Under the pieces are notes generated by a model. The model did no database searches, had not been told where the DNA came from, and was given only the letters and a program-made list of their open reading frames with translations. The position numbers and the translations under genes were made by a program. A stretch of 64,000 nt of DNA from Lycocorax pyrrhopterus obiensis (taxonomy: Eukaryota; Chordata; Aves; Passeriformes; Paradisaeidae), in NCBI GenBank assembly GCA_014706295.1, contig JACSVZ010000004.1, positions 6,068,965 to 6,132,964 on the forward strand, read 5' to 3'. This document shows positions 21,001 through 32,600 of the stretch, in pieces. Numbering within the stretch: position 1 is the stretch's first letter; each line of letters starts with the position of its first letter.

Positions 21001-23624
21001 AAGCTATCCCGACTTGCGGGGTTCTGGCAGAGCTTTCAGGCACTAATCCGACATTCCAGGCTATACACTGGATGCCTGTGATTTGGCTGAGGGGTGAGGA
21101 CTCGTGTCATCCAAGTGTGAAGCTGCCACCTCAATCCAGAGAGCAAACTCCTTTTGTCCGGGCAAGAGCAGCTTCAAAAAACAACCACTTCCACCTCCAA
21201 CGTTGTCCATCAAATGTTGCCTCTGCAATAGTAATAATTCCCACTGCTGGCAAGTTCAGACTAAATTATTTAACATCACAGTACCTGGAGCTATAGCTAA
21301 AGGCTATTGAAAGCACAGAATTGTTTTTTTCCTTATCCAATAAAACTATGGAGTTAATTCTTTTCTGCTTACATTTTGGATGAAATATTAGGTGCTTTCC
21401 ATGATCTTTAAAGTCATCTAGACCACACCAGAGCTGTGCTTACAGCATAAGCTTCATCCATGACAACTTCATTGAGGACTACTGCAGGTTTTACTCCCAG
21501 TAGGGGTCATACGGGAAGGCGACAAACAGAGGAGTCCAGGGAATACAGGAGGTGGCATCTCTCCTAATTGCATCTGACATTTCACTTTCATTTTCCTAGC
21601 CATCCGAAGGTACAGAGTGAGTAATCCCATTCTTAATAATAATGTTAAAATGCTAATGGCACCAGGAAAGCCCTCTGAAAGTACGGCAGAAGAGGTATAA
21701 CATTTACATTCTGGAGAAGTTAAACACTACATGTAGACAGATCATCACTGGCTCTGGTGACGATTTCCAAGAGGGAACTTCAACAAGAGTAGGTCATAAT
21801 AATTATATTTGGTTTCTGTGAGCAGAAAAAACCAGTAAACCTTCCTATGTCCATCCTCAGAAGGAAGACACTTGTGCTTGTTCTGCCCTGCTGTGTCTGG
21901 GGCAGACACTGGAGGCTTGGCTTTTCCTCAGGGAAGATGCAGTGATGCTGGATGCACTCGGAATAGCACCACAAGATGAAAGCCTCTGAGATGACAGAGA
22001 TATTTTCCTCTCCACACGGCATCAGAGGCTCTGGCCACTGCAAGCCACCAAACCAAATCCCTTATTGTCACAGTGTGTCCTGCACTGAGTGTCACCAAGG
22101 AAAACCCATCCTTCCACACTCTGTTACTTGTTCCCCAGCACCAGGACAACATGTGGATGATGCTACATGGTCAGTGATTCTTCTCACTGTCACTGTTTAT
22201 GGTGGTGGGTAAAAAGGAAAGGTGACCATTATCTGCAAATACAGACCAGGAGTTTGGTGAGCTCTCTAAAAGATTCCAAATTACACTGTTCACTATAAAT
22301 GTGAGATTTACCAGAAAGGTCATTTGAAAGCCTATTCCAGTGTTGTTTCTTTGCTTGGTGCCTCACTTTTGGGAAGAAGCCTGAATTTTAAAACTATTTA
22401 AAATTTAAGCTGTGCTTCTTTCCCTGCTGAATTGCAGAAAACTAGGAGCCCTAATTATAATAAACTCTGATAATAATAGAATCCCACACTACTAATGTGC
22501 ACTCAGAGAGATTCAAATGAGGGTGTGCATGTGCACTGGGAAAGGATAAGCATAAAGCCATAAGTGGCAGACTTTTCTTTCCAAGTGCCAGGCTAAGCAG
22601 AGCCATTTAACAAACACAGGAACCAGAAGAATGGAATTTCCAAGAAGAGCGATCCTCACCCACAAACACAGCTCTGAGGTGTGTTTTTAAGGACAGACTC
22701 TGTCCCACCGTGCCCCCATACACATTTACACCCTGTGTGAGTGGGGTATGAGGGCAGGGAGTTGTCTGAGCAGCTCTTCAAGAGGCAAAGCAGCAGAGGT
22801 TCAGGACCCCTTAACTGCAGCAGTCAAGTGCATTAACTTGTTTAATTTTACCCGGCGATTGCCAGACTCCCAGCTGGTGCAGCCTGGCACAGCTCCATGG
22901 ATTTCAGCAGAGCTGCTACAACTGACACGAGCTGGGGATCTGGCCCAGTTTCTCAATTTGTCAGAGCCGGCCATTCTTAGGGCACTCTCCTGTCCTATGC
23001 AAATTCTCATTGTGGGCTTCACAAGCTGCAGAGTTGTGACAATTCACACCAGCCACCCTTCTGCATCTTCACTCTCCTCCTAACGGCCACTGCAGGATTC
23101 CTCCAGGATTAACATCCCACTAATGAGAGCTGAACCCCGCAATGAGACAATGAACAAAACAATTTGGTTACACCAGAATTTCTAACTTTGGAAAGCGAGA
23201 AAAAAAATCCAGCTTTAGAAAAAGAAAGGGTTTGGCTGGGACTGAGGTGATTTTCATCCCGGTAGCTGGTGCAGGCTGTGGTTTGGATTTAGGATGAGAA
23301 TAACACTGATAGCACAGGGATGTTTGAGTTGTTGCTGAGCAGTGCTTACCTTAAGGCAAGGACTGTTGGGTTTCCCATGCTCTGGCAGTGAGGAGCTGCA
23401 CAAGGAGCTGTGAGGGAGCGTGGCCAGGACAGCTGACCCGGCCAAAGGGATATTCCATATCCCGGGATAACAGGGGCAGTGGATAAACTGGGGGAAAACT
23501 GGAGGGAAAGCTGGTCAGGGGCCCCTGCTCCAAAACAGTCTGGGCATCACTTGCTTTGTATATTTTTCCCCCTTCCTTTTCTGTCCTATTAAACCATCTT
23601 TATCTCAACCTGCAAATTTTACTC

Positions 23625-23639
23625 TTTTTTTTTTTTTTT
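23625..23639 (+). repeat. T15 homopolymer
   Basis: Fifteen consecutive T bases at the end of a pyrimidine-rich stretch. An A16 run follows about 240 bp downstream. No retrocopied sequence or target-site duplication was recognised next to it. Confidence 0.9.
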
Positions 23640-23879
23640 CTGATTCTCTCCCCCATCCCACTGAAAGGAGGGAGTGAGGGAGTGGCTGTGATGTTTTGCT
23701 GCCTGCAGGGTTCAACCACAACAAAGGGTCGCAGAACAGTAAATATCTAACAAAAGAACCTATCCCAGTAAAAGTGACACTGCAAGCAGCTAAAGCGCTG
23801 AAAACAGTTATTTTATACGGCACAAAAATCAGCAATTTTACAAAGAAATGACTGTGAAATACATAATAGTGCTACTTCT

Positions 23880-23895
23880 AAAAAAAAAAAAAAAA
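23880..23895 (+). repeat. A16 homopolymer
   Basis: Sixteen consecutive A bases. The sequence to its left is not recognisable as a processed transcript or SINE, so it is listed only as a simple repeat. Confidence 0.9.
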
Positions 23896-24339
23896 GAGAC
23901 AGAAAAACCTGCATCAAAGTGTATATCCTCCCCCCCAAGCAAATGCCCATCATGCAGCCCAATAGGCTTAATCTGCCATAAAGCCAAATACTTCCCAGAG
24001 GAGGTGATCGTTAGTTTGAACATTAATTTCCCTTCCCCTCTTCTTGTGTATCCATTAAGTGGAATAACAAGAAATGTTCATGGCCATAAGGTGTGTTTGA
24101 TGGCAAGGAGTAAAAGAAAATGTGCAATTAAAAGATGTAAATGATAAACTGCACAACTTCTCAGCTGGCTTGACCAATATGTGGGACTTCTGGGAGATGC
24201 AGGTTTTGTTCTCCCGCGTTGAGGTCAACGAACTGCAGAGACCCAAGGATGGAAAAAGTTGGAGGGGAAGAGAGAAATTATTAATGCTCCATCTTTTCCT
24301 CACTCGCTTAGATTTGCAGAACATGTTTCTTGAATGAGT

Positions 24340-24645
24340 TTGAAGCCCAACATATAAAAAGCTGACTATTTATATATTTGATTCTTTAAAAGCAATTAGG
24401 AATACAAAGCAGATGGTACGGCATTGTAGATTTCCCTTTTCATATTGCTTAAGCACTAGAGATCAATAAGTCTAATATAAACAGATGATTTCCATAGCAG
24501 GGTTTATAATTAGCTGGCACTGAATGTGTCCAAACTCTAAAATAATTAGCAGAAGCATGTGGCACACCATTAAAACCTTGTGGCTTGTCTGCATTTACAT
24601 TTATAATTATTAAAGTTAATTATGATGCTTGTGGTGTGGTTCCAA
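24340..24645. promoter_or_regulatory. Candidate conserved non-coding element with clustered TAATTA cores
   Basis: Within about 300 bp there are at least four homeodomain-type cores (AAGCAATTAGG, TATAATTAGCTGG, AATAATTAGCAG, AGTTAATTATGATG), with no simple repeat and almost no CpG. The word TAATTAGCTGG also occurs at 10,456 in the other candidate cluster. This composition resembles deeply conserved developmental enhancers. It is an inference from texture; no alignment was available. Confidence 0.25.
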
Positions 24646-27600
24646 GCTCCTTTACAACTTAGATTAAATATTTTTTCAGTCCTACTTTTTCTTTCAGCCC
24701 ACCAAATGCCAGCACTTTCAACAAACCCCATTTCATCAAAAAGAAAAAATGGAGGTTATTTTTACAGGAATGACCTGAATATTTTCCTAACTAACACTTT
24801 TATTTTTCTAAAGGGACGTGACACAGGAATTGAGTAACTCAGCATTTTGCGGAGAAAAAAAATCCTGATTAGACATAACAATTTTAAGGTTGCCTAAGAA
24901 AACCTTTATACTTAAGCCTGATGTACTGTTTTAAATAAAATTCAAACAAAGAGAAACCATTTAGTAATCAGAACATCTCAATGACATTCAAGACCTTACA
25001 GTAAAGTAAATCTTAATTTTACATGCTCTGAACCTGGGCAAATCACTGTGAAAAAGGCAGGGTGGCTGGGTGTAAACATCATGTATTGGGGAAGGACTTT
25101 TGAAGGTCCAGTTTGGGTTTACACATCTCTTCCCACAACCTGGGCTGCAGAAAGATCAGTCAATCTACCTGGTCACTCATGAAAATCATTTTCATAAACC
25201 TTTACCGTTAAGCCATTCCGTGACACATCCAGAACCCCAAAGAAGCTGCACTGTTTGCATAAGGCCTTTTCTCAATTATTCATTTCCCTGAGTTTTTCTT
25301 TCCCTTAGTGTAAACAAAGCTGAATTCCACACTGCCACACGTGGCCGAGTGAAATGGGACGGATGCCCCGCGGAGCAGTGACCCTGTGGAACACGATGCT
25401 TCTGGAGGACACACCCCATGCTTCAGGGCCACCACTGTACTGGGCAGGCAAGTAAAAATAGGTTTAATTTACCAGGTGATGCAAATCATCTCACCCTGTA
25501 GGATTAGGGGAGCACGACTGCGGAGAACAGCGACTCTTCCATCGCACGTCAACGTGTCCATGTGAAATTCTTAAAATCTCTGCAGGCAGCTCCCCCCTGA
25601 AAACTGTGCAGTGACATTGACACCTCCTCTGCTCTCCCTGCAAGTGCGACCACCACGGGGGCAGGCACACAGGGAAGGGTTTGGGGAGCAGAAAATGCCA
25701 CAAGAACCAAATAGCAGTGGGAATCATTCCCACAAGCCATTCCCAGAGAGAGCAAAACCTGAATCTTTGCATACGAGCGGTTTTGATCAGCTGCTGGAGG
25801 TTACTGGATGCAGCAGATACCTGAGAACAGGGCACAGCTCTCTTACCTCAACGGTGTTAGTTTTAATTCTGGGGTTTTTTTCAATAAAAGGAAATAAAAT
25901 GTTAAAGGCCTCAGAGAGGATTAAGATTAGATTTTACAGAAACAGAGCCTTCCACCTCCCAGGTGTAAGTATTTCACGGGCACAAGCACTCCCATTTCTG
26001 AAATCACCAGGTCTACCCAGTTTCTACTGCAGAGAAGCCTCCCCCCCTTTTAATGCATTTCTGTTCTTCATATAACATGTCCATCATGAACTTCTTGGCC
26101 CTCGTTCTTGTTTCCCCTGGCTCAGGCCAGACCTGGAGATGTCTGGAATGTGACAAGGCAGTATTAGCCTGCCAACTATATTCTGTTAGCAAATTTATTT
26201 TCTTCTCCTAGACTGATGATAAAAATGTCATGGTGTGATGCTTTAGCAGGCCCAAGAGCTGCCCACCTACAGCTGCAGGGCTTGAAGAGAGCTCAGAGCC
26301 AAGAACGCCATAAGGAGAGCAGACAGCAACTCCACCAACTTTGCTCCTTCTGCATTGGTTATTCTCCTGCTAAATGATGCAATGTGACCCCCTCAGGGAT
26401 TCCAAGTCTGATCATGTTTTTCTCACTATTTTTTCTTCCCTACTTCCTCCTTCTCCTTGACTAAAGCAGCCCAAACTGCTGAATTTTTCATGAAAGAGAT
26501 AATATCATTGTACATAAGATAATGGCATTCAAATACATCCATCTGCTTGTTAGCTCTGACTACATCGATTGTGTTTCTTCTGAAAGAATATTTACCAAAA
26601 GGGAAGGAAAAAAAAGGAAAGGAAAAAAAGGTTCTCTTTTGTGGCATAAAATATGCACATTTTCATAACTGAAATACAAAATCCCTTTTACATACTTTAG
26701 ATAAGAGAACAAAATGAACTGAGAAATTAAGAAAAGCACCCTTGAGGTCTTGCCAGGACAAAAGTATTTCCTCCTTCCAATATTTCATTAAAAATCTAGA
26801 CAGGCTTTACACTAAAACACCGTCGTTTTTTTTCCCTTTCAGTAAACAATATCTTGTTTCAGAGGTGAAATACTGCATGCCAATGATTGGGATTTTTACT
26901 AGCCTAAAAGTTTTCAAACGTGGTCTAGAGGATTACACCTAAGGCATCCAGTCTATCTCACTTTCCCATAAAAACTGCCCAACCTAAAGTAATTCAATTT
27001 ATCATTTTATTCCTTTTTTTGGCTATTCCAACAACACGGAGTAAGACCATAAAATATGTGATATCCAATTACTGAAAATGTGATGAAAAATTACTCTCAA
27101 AAGTAGGGCAAGCGAATATATTTACTGGATTTCAGATGCTCTAGATAAAAAGGATAGCGAGATAAAAACTGCCTATCAATTTTACACACACTGAACTGCT
27201 TCCACTTCATTTCCTATAGGTCGTGTACAACCATCCCGGGTTTTGAAGTTTCATTTCAGCAAACAATGTATTCTAATTGGCTTGTTTACATTTATTACCG
27301 CCACGTCCCAAACTCTGAGATGTGCTTTGTGCTCTTCCTTTGACCTGTTTAGTGCAGCAGCTCCCCTGGAGCTCCTGCCACCTTGCTTGGGATTTGAATA
27401 ACTCCTGTTTAAAGAACAGCTACTGAACCAAAGGCTGCCTTTCTCCCACTGCCTTGAGCACATTTCAGTGCTTGGTGCTGAAATGGCAAACACGGCAATT
27501 AAATGGAAATGACAGCAGTTGATCTGATTATTTCCTTCCCTCCAATCTCCTTTTTATCATAAGTTTGCATATTAAGGAAGCAGGAGGGAACAACCCCCCT

Positions 27601-28315
27601 GAATGTTTGTCCCTTTGTTTGCTGGGGAGGAGGCCTGTGCACAGTGGGCCTCTTGCAGGGATCTCTGGAACGGGGCAAACAGGAAGAAATCCTGATCCAC
27701 AGGGAACTTCCACGTTGCAAAGCCTCCAGCCCAGTCCCCTGTGCGCTTCGCTCCGGGATCCCAGGAGCCGGTGACAGCAGCTCTCCATTCCCTATGAACT
27801 TCCCATGCCTTCTCAGAGAGCTGTGGAAAGAAAAATGCATTCTCCTGGAGCCAGGCTTAATCACTTGCAGCATTTCCAGAATGGAAGCTGAGCTCGTGCC
27901 TTCTCTTTTTGGCTGCTGTGGAGCTTCTTTAGCATCACACGAGGGTTCCTTCTGTTTCAGCCCAATTCGCTCTCTCCTGATTTCCAGTCCATTAGCAGAG
28001 CCACACCTGCCTGAATCCTAGAATCCCACGGGCTGGACAGAGGGCAGCATCACCAGTAGCCAGTGCTGTCTCCAACATTACTCTCCCTGATGGTTTCCTG
28101 AAGTGGAACTTCATCATCCCTGGGACACGGAGAGAACGATGCCTAAATGTTCCTCAGCGACGATTTGGTTTATGTCGGAATTGAATTTAGTACAACCACA
28201 TCTAAAGAGACCGCGATTTAATCACAGATGTTCAACAAGGGCAAAATTATTCACAAGTTTGGAGTTGTGAATTATTTTTCAGCTCCATTGACCAACATGT
28301 CTCACTTTACACTGT
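24646..28315. other. Non-coding stretch, nothing recognised
   Basis: No gene, repeat family or RNA gene identified. The longest open frame here (25,611-26,075, 154 codons) has no domain and is overlapped by frames on the other strand. A purine-rich low-complexity run lies at about 26,597-26,632. 27.6-28.0 kb is moderately GC-rich with overlapping frames on both strands, none recognisable. Confidence 0.5.
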
Positions 28316-28319
28316 AGTA

Positions 28320-29640
28320 CTCCATATTAATAGCTGATGCTGCGTTTCCCAAATGATGGCATCTGTGTGGCAACCAGGGAGCGATTTTTCCTGGACAAAT
28401 GCCTCTCCTTCTCCTGACTTCTGATCTGCTGCCTGTCGTAAGTTTACTGTGCAACACAGACTGTGGGAGCTTTGTGTCCTAAATACAGAGGACATGTCCA
28501 GTCCAGCAAAATAATGCTATTATAATAATAATTGCTTCAATACTGTTTGTGCAATCTCTTTGCAAAATCTTGTTATTTGTGATTCTTATCCTACAATTTG
28601 ATATGCATAATAGCTCGAAGGTGCTGGTGATGGAATTTTTCCAGCTCTTTGATGTGCCAGCAATGACTTGTCCATGTTTCACAGCCACAGACTAATGTGG
28701 AAATTACTACAGCAAAATAAACACTAAGTCTGGTATTCTGTGGGATACCATGCATGTGTCAATTTATGATGCAATCTCACATGCAAAACATGTATTTTTA
28801 ATTCTGCACATGATTTCTTAGACATCTGATAGTCTCTCAAAAATAAATTAAATCCATTACCCACACTAATACACTGGTTCTATATCTTGCAGATGCTTTT
28901 CCAGCTCTGGACTAGTGCACAACCTTGCTTTTCTTCTGACTGACGATAAATCTGTGGACTTCAGCTGCCACAGCAAATTTGTTGGTCGTGAACTAGAGGT
29001 CTTCTATAGTGTGTGCAACGAAAGCACAACCACCTGCGCAAAGGAGTTCACATATAACCTTCTCCTTCAGTGCTGTGGAGGCCTTCAATCTGCTCAGGTT
29101 AAAGAGCTTGCCAGATGTTCAAAATTTAATAAATATTCCTGGCATCATGTCTCTAGTGGCATCATCAATCATTACTACAAAGAACAGTCCAAAGAACAGT
29201 CTGTGCCAAAATATACCTTTGCTTGACTCCTTTTGCTATTACAAATGGATCCAACAGAGTGCCAGCCCCAGCCTCTATCCAGCACACCATTGTGCAGATG
29301 ACGGATAATTTCACAAACTTTTCTGGACATCCAGGAGTTGGGAAATATTGCCAATAATTTTCACAGAGCTGCAAGTCTGAGAGCATCAAAAGCATTGCTA
29401 AGGTCAATGGAGACTTGTTCCATGGGCGTGTGTTTTGCTCTCTGTGCTTTTTATTGGAAACAGCTACTATCACATCCTAGCCCCCTCTTGGATAATGGGC
29501 ATCACCCTAACATCTGGAACCCCTGGATCATATTCACTCAGCACTTGTCCTTTTCCTGAAATTGGAATTGCTATAGAAGCATCTTTATTTGTATACCAGT
29601 GTGCTGGAAGATAAAGGGGTATTTGACATTCACAGCCTAA
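28320..29640 (-). pseudogene. Decayed LINE reverse transcriptase (non-CR1), minus strand
   Basis: Minus-strand conceptual translation in shifting frames gives, in the right order, the landmarks of a non-LTR retrotransposon reverse transcriptase: a weak FRK-type block (about 29,550), REQN and DLSNAFDAL (29379-29405; family D-L-T-K-A-F-D), GCPEKFV (29312-29332), GVKQR (29216-29230; family G-V-K-Q-G-C), GKLFNLSRL (about 29,086-29,112), the catalytic block LLCAGGCAFVAH (29011-29046), CGCETWT (28669-28689) and WTGHV (28491-28505). The catalytic F-A-D-D has become C-A-G-G, removing both metal-binding aspartates. Several frameshifts and stops separate the blocks. No endonuclease domain was seen upstream, so the copy is 5'-truncated. 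The motif set differs from avian CR1; I cannot name the clade. It is a dead fossil. Confidence 0.85.
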
Positions 29641-32600
29641 GGGCGTGTAGCTTAGGCATGTGAAGATGATGATATGCATCTGTTCCCAGAGGAATTAGGA
29701 CTCCCAAATTCTTATACTTTTTTTTAAAATTTCCATTTTAAATATTATTTATCTACGTTCCTCCTTAAATGTATTTGAAGTTGATTTTTTTATGTTATAA
29801 AAGGGCCAAACACAACTGTAAGGAGATTAGCACAGCCGAGTGAGGCCTTGCTGAGGTACATTTTGGTTTTTTTACAGAGAATTTAGGATACTTGTTTTTC
29901 CAAAGTACATGGAAGGACTCTTAACATGGCTTTACAGTACTTGACGTCTTAATTCCCTACACTTTTTTCTCCTCAATTTGATAATCTCCCTCCTATTGAG
30001 ATCATTATAAGGACTATTTTTAGTTCCTTAAGGACTTCTGTCCCACTTTCGATGCAAGTATATAACTGAAAAAATCAACAAGAATTATGTTTAACAAATA
30101 CACAGGAGAAAGGGAATTGCCTTCTCCTGCTCCATCACAAAGATATCCAATGGAAGTATTGGTTTAGTGGAAGAAGAGGTGAAATGAGCACTTTCAGCAG
30201 CTCAGAATCATCAGACACATCTCTTCATGTTTGTCTGTTCTCAGCTTCAATCAGGAATGGTTTAAACAGGAGTAAGAAAGCCTGAATCACTCACGTGCTT
30301 GACTGCTTTTGCCTCCTATCGCTCTGCATTAGCAAGTACCTACTAAAGTCAAAAAGCCAACATTTAAGTTACCCTTTTAGCTACTGTGCAAGAACAGAAG
30401 TGCTGCACCTTTTCTACGGGTAGGTTTTCCCAAAAGCAAAGAGGGACATGGAGCTCCTCGTCCTGCTGCCAAATCACAGTCTCAAAAATCTTTAAAAATC
30501 CTAATCGGGAAGTACTGAGCTACTGTGCCCTGTTCAAGGTCTTAGACTGGGTATCAGCCACATCTCCAGGGCTGATGATGGAGTCCCATGAGTAAAACCA
30601 GCGTGTCTAGGGCTCCACAAGGAGTGGAGCTTCAGTTTTAACTGGGGGTGCTGAAACCTGTCTGCAGGGCTGAGCCAGCATCAAGGAAATACTCAAAGCT
30701 CTCAGTTTAGATGAATCCAAAGTACATAAAGGCAAGTTGTGTGACAGAGAGATCAGGAGTTTCTTGCAATGGAGAAAGGACAGGCACATGTCTGAAGAGA
30801 GTTCTGTCTTACAGGTTGATGATTTTCCCTTCTCATTTATGTGAGAAAATGATGCTAGCTAATTTTAATTTGTTTGTTCATCCACTCATTCAGTACAGAG
30901 AATTCACACTTGGCCACTACTGATTGTATGGACAGTTGGTCTGCATAGACAAAACCCTTCCCTGAGCTCCCTTATCCCCATGGGTAAAGGTGTGCTCCTC
31001 AGACAGCTGCAGGATATTCTGCTGACAGGATTTGGCTTTCCTGGATGCCAGCCAGCTTGCTGACATCTTCCTTGACTGAAGGACAATTTGTTGATCAGGG
31101 GCTCAGAAGTGTTTGGAAGACTTTGGCACAGGCAGCAGGTTAGGTCTGTATGTGCAGGGCCAGCAGCACACAACCAGCAAGATTCAGCTTCCTCACTGTT
31201 TGGTGGGGCTGAGCAAACAGGTTGTCAGCCCCTTGACAACCTTTAGGTTGTCTCAGACCCCATGGAGTACAATATTTGGCATTCTTGCAAATGCAGGCCC
31301 CCACTTGCAGCTGCCACTCGTGCTCCTGGGAGCTTCTGTGCACACCCTTGGAGCCACAGGCTTGAGGGATGGAAGGACCCACTGACTGCCCAAGGGAAAA
31401 TCTTCTGCAACTTAAGTCAGTGATTTTACACAAATATCTTGTATCAAGCAGTGTAGTTTTGGGTTTGCCTAGAACATTGCTTTCAGAAAAGTGTTCAGTA
31501 TCATTTAAGGACTCCAAGGGTGGATAATGCTCCACATCTTTTGGGTAATCTTTTCCAGTATTATTTTCAGTGTTACACTAAAGATCAGTCTGGCCCACAC
31601 AGTGCAGCAGATTTCCCAAGAGCAGGCTGTAGCCAACTGTAACTGGAGTTGATATATCATGCCATATTTGCCCAGCAGAATCTCAGATGGTTGCACAAGA
31701 CAGAAAACGAGTTTCTGCACATTAATCTGATCTTTGAAAATCCACAGGTCCAGGTAACATGTTGACTTGGAAATAGAGACCCTCTCAACTGACACTTCTA
31801 CTGGATATTCTTTGTAATGAAACTTTATAATGCAATTTCCCTTTTCTGACTGTATTCCTCAAACACCATTATTGCTGAGCATTGAGTTTGTTAAATGCTT
31901 ACACCAAAAGCAGGGGCAAGATTTCTTAGGAAGATAAAAATGTTTCTTCTTTTAGTGCTTAATTAGAAATTAGACATACTTTAAGGAAATGTAAATGACA
32001 GCTCTGGAATCCTGTGTCACACAGGAGGCAGGGAGCTGAATTAGCACATTAAGTGGGACAGCCCCGTTGCTCAAGAGGCAGGGACGCGTTAGAACACAGC
32101 ACTGGAGAACGTAACGCACACAGCAACCTCACCTTTGCATGGGAATGGGCCCGAGCCAACATCACACAGCTTGCCTGTCTAACATTAGAAACTCATATCC
32201 ATTTTTACATAAGTGACCTAATTATAAGAGGTGTTATAACGTAGGTGATTCAAAACACAGCCTCTTGAAAAATCGAGCATGAATTCATTGTAGCAGTTCT
32301 ACCCTTAAATGTTATCTTTACTCTCCATAACCACCATTCAAGCACAGAAGCATTTACCCTAAAACTTACTCCATGGGACAAACTCAGCAGCAAAAGCCAA
32401 ACTAAATGTTCCACTTGCCATGTGGCTGTCAGAGAGGAAATGATTCAGGGAGGAGAAGGGAGAGAAAATAGGAAGGACATGGAGGAATATTAGCAAGACT
32501 TCCTTTAAAAGCTAAGTTCCTAAGAGCTAACCACAGCTTTAAGGAAAGCTGGCACTTTGCCTCAAAAGAGAACTTCGGTGAACTACACTGGATAAAATTA

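Larger units (their letters stand above)
15646..24335. other. Non-coding stretch, no gene recognised
   Basis: Long single-copy stretch. Open frames reach 126 codons (20,916-21,296) without a domain. Simple sequence includes a polypurine run near 18,000-18,030 and a T15 run at 23625-23639 followed by an A16 run at 23880-23895. No CR1 end, LTR, tRNA or recognisable exon was found. Parts of 16.8-17.5 kb and 20.4-20.8 kb have the AT-rich, motif-dense look of conserved non-coding sequence, but nothing decides it. Confidence 0.5.

Noticed and set aside
25611..26075. 154-codon plus-strand open frame
   Set aside because: No domain, and other frames on both strands are open over the same bases.
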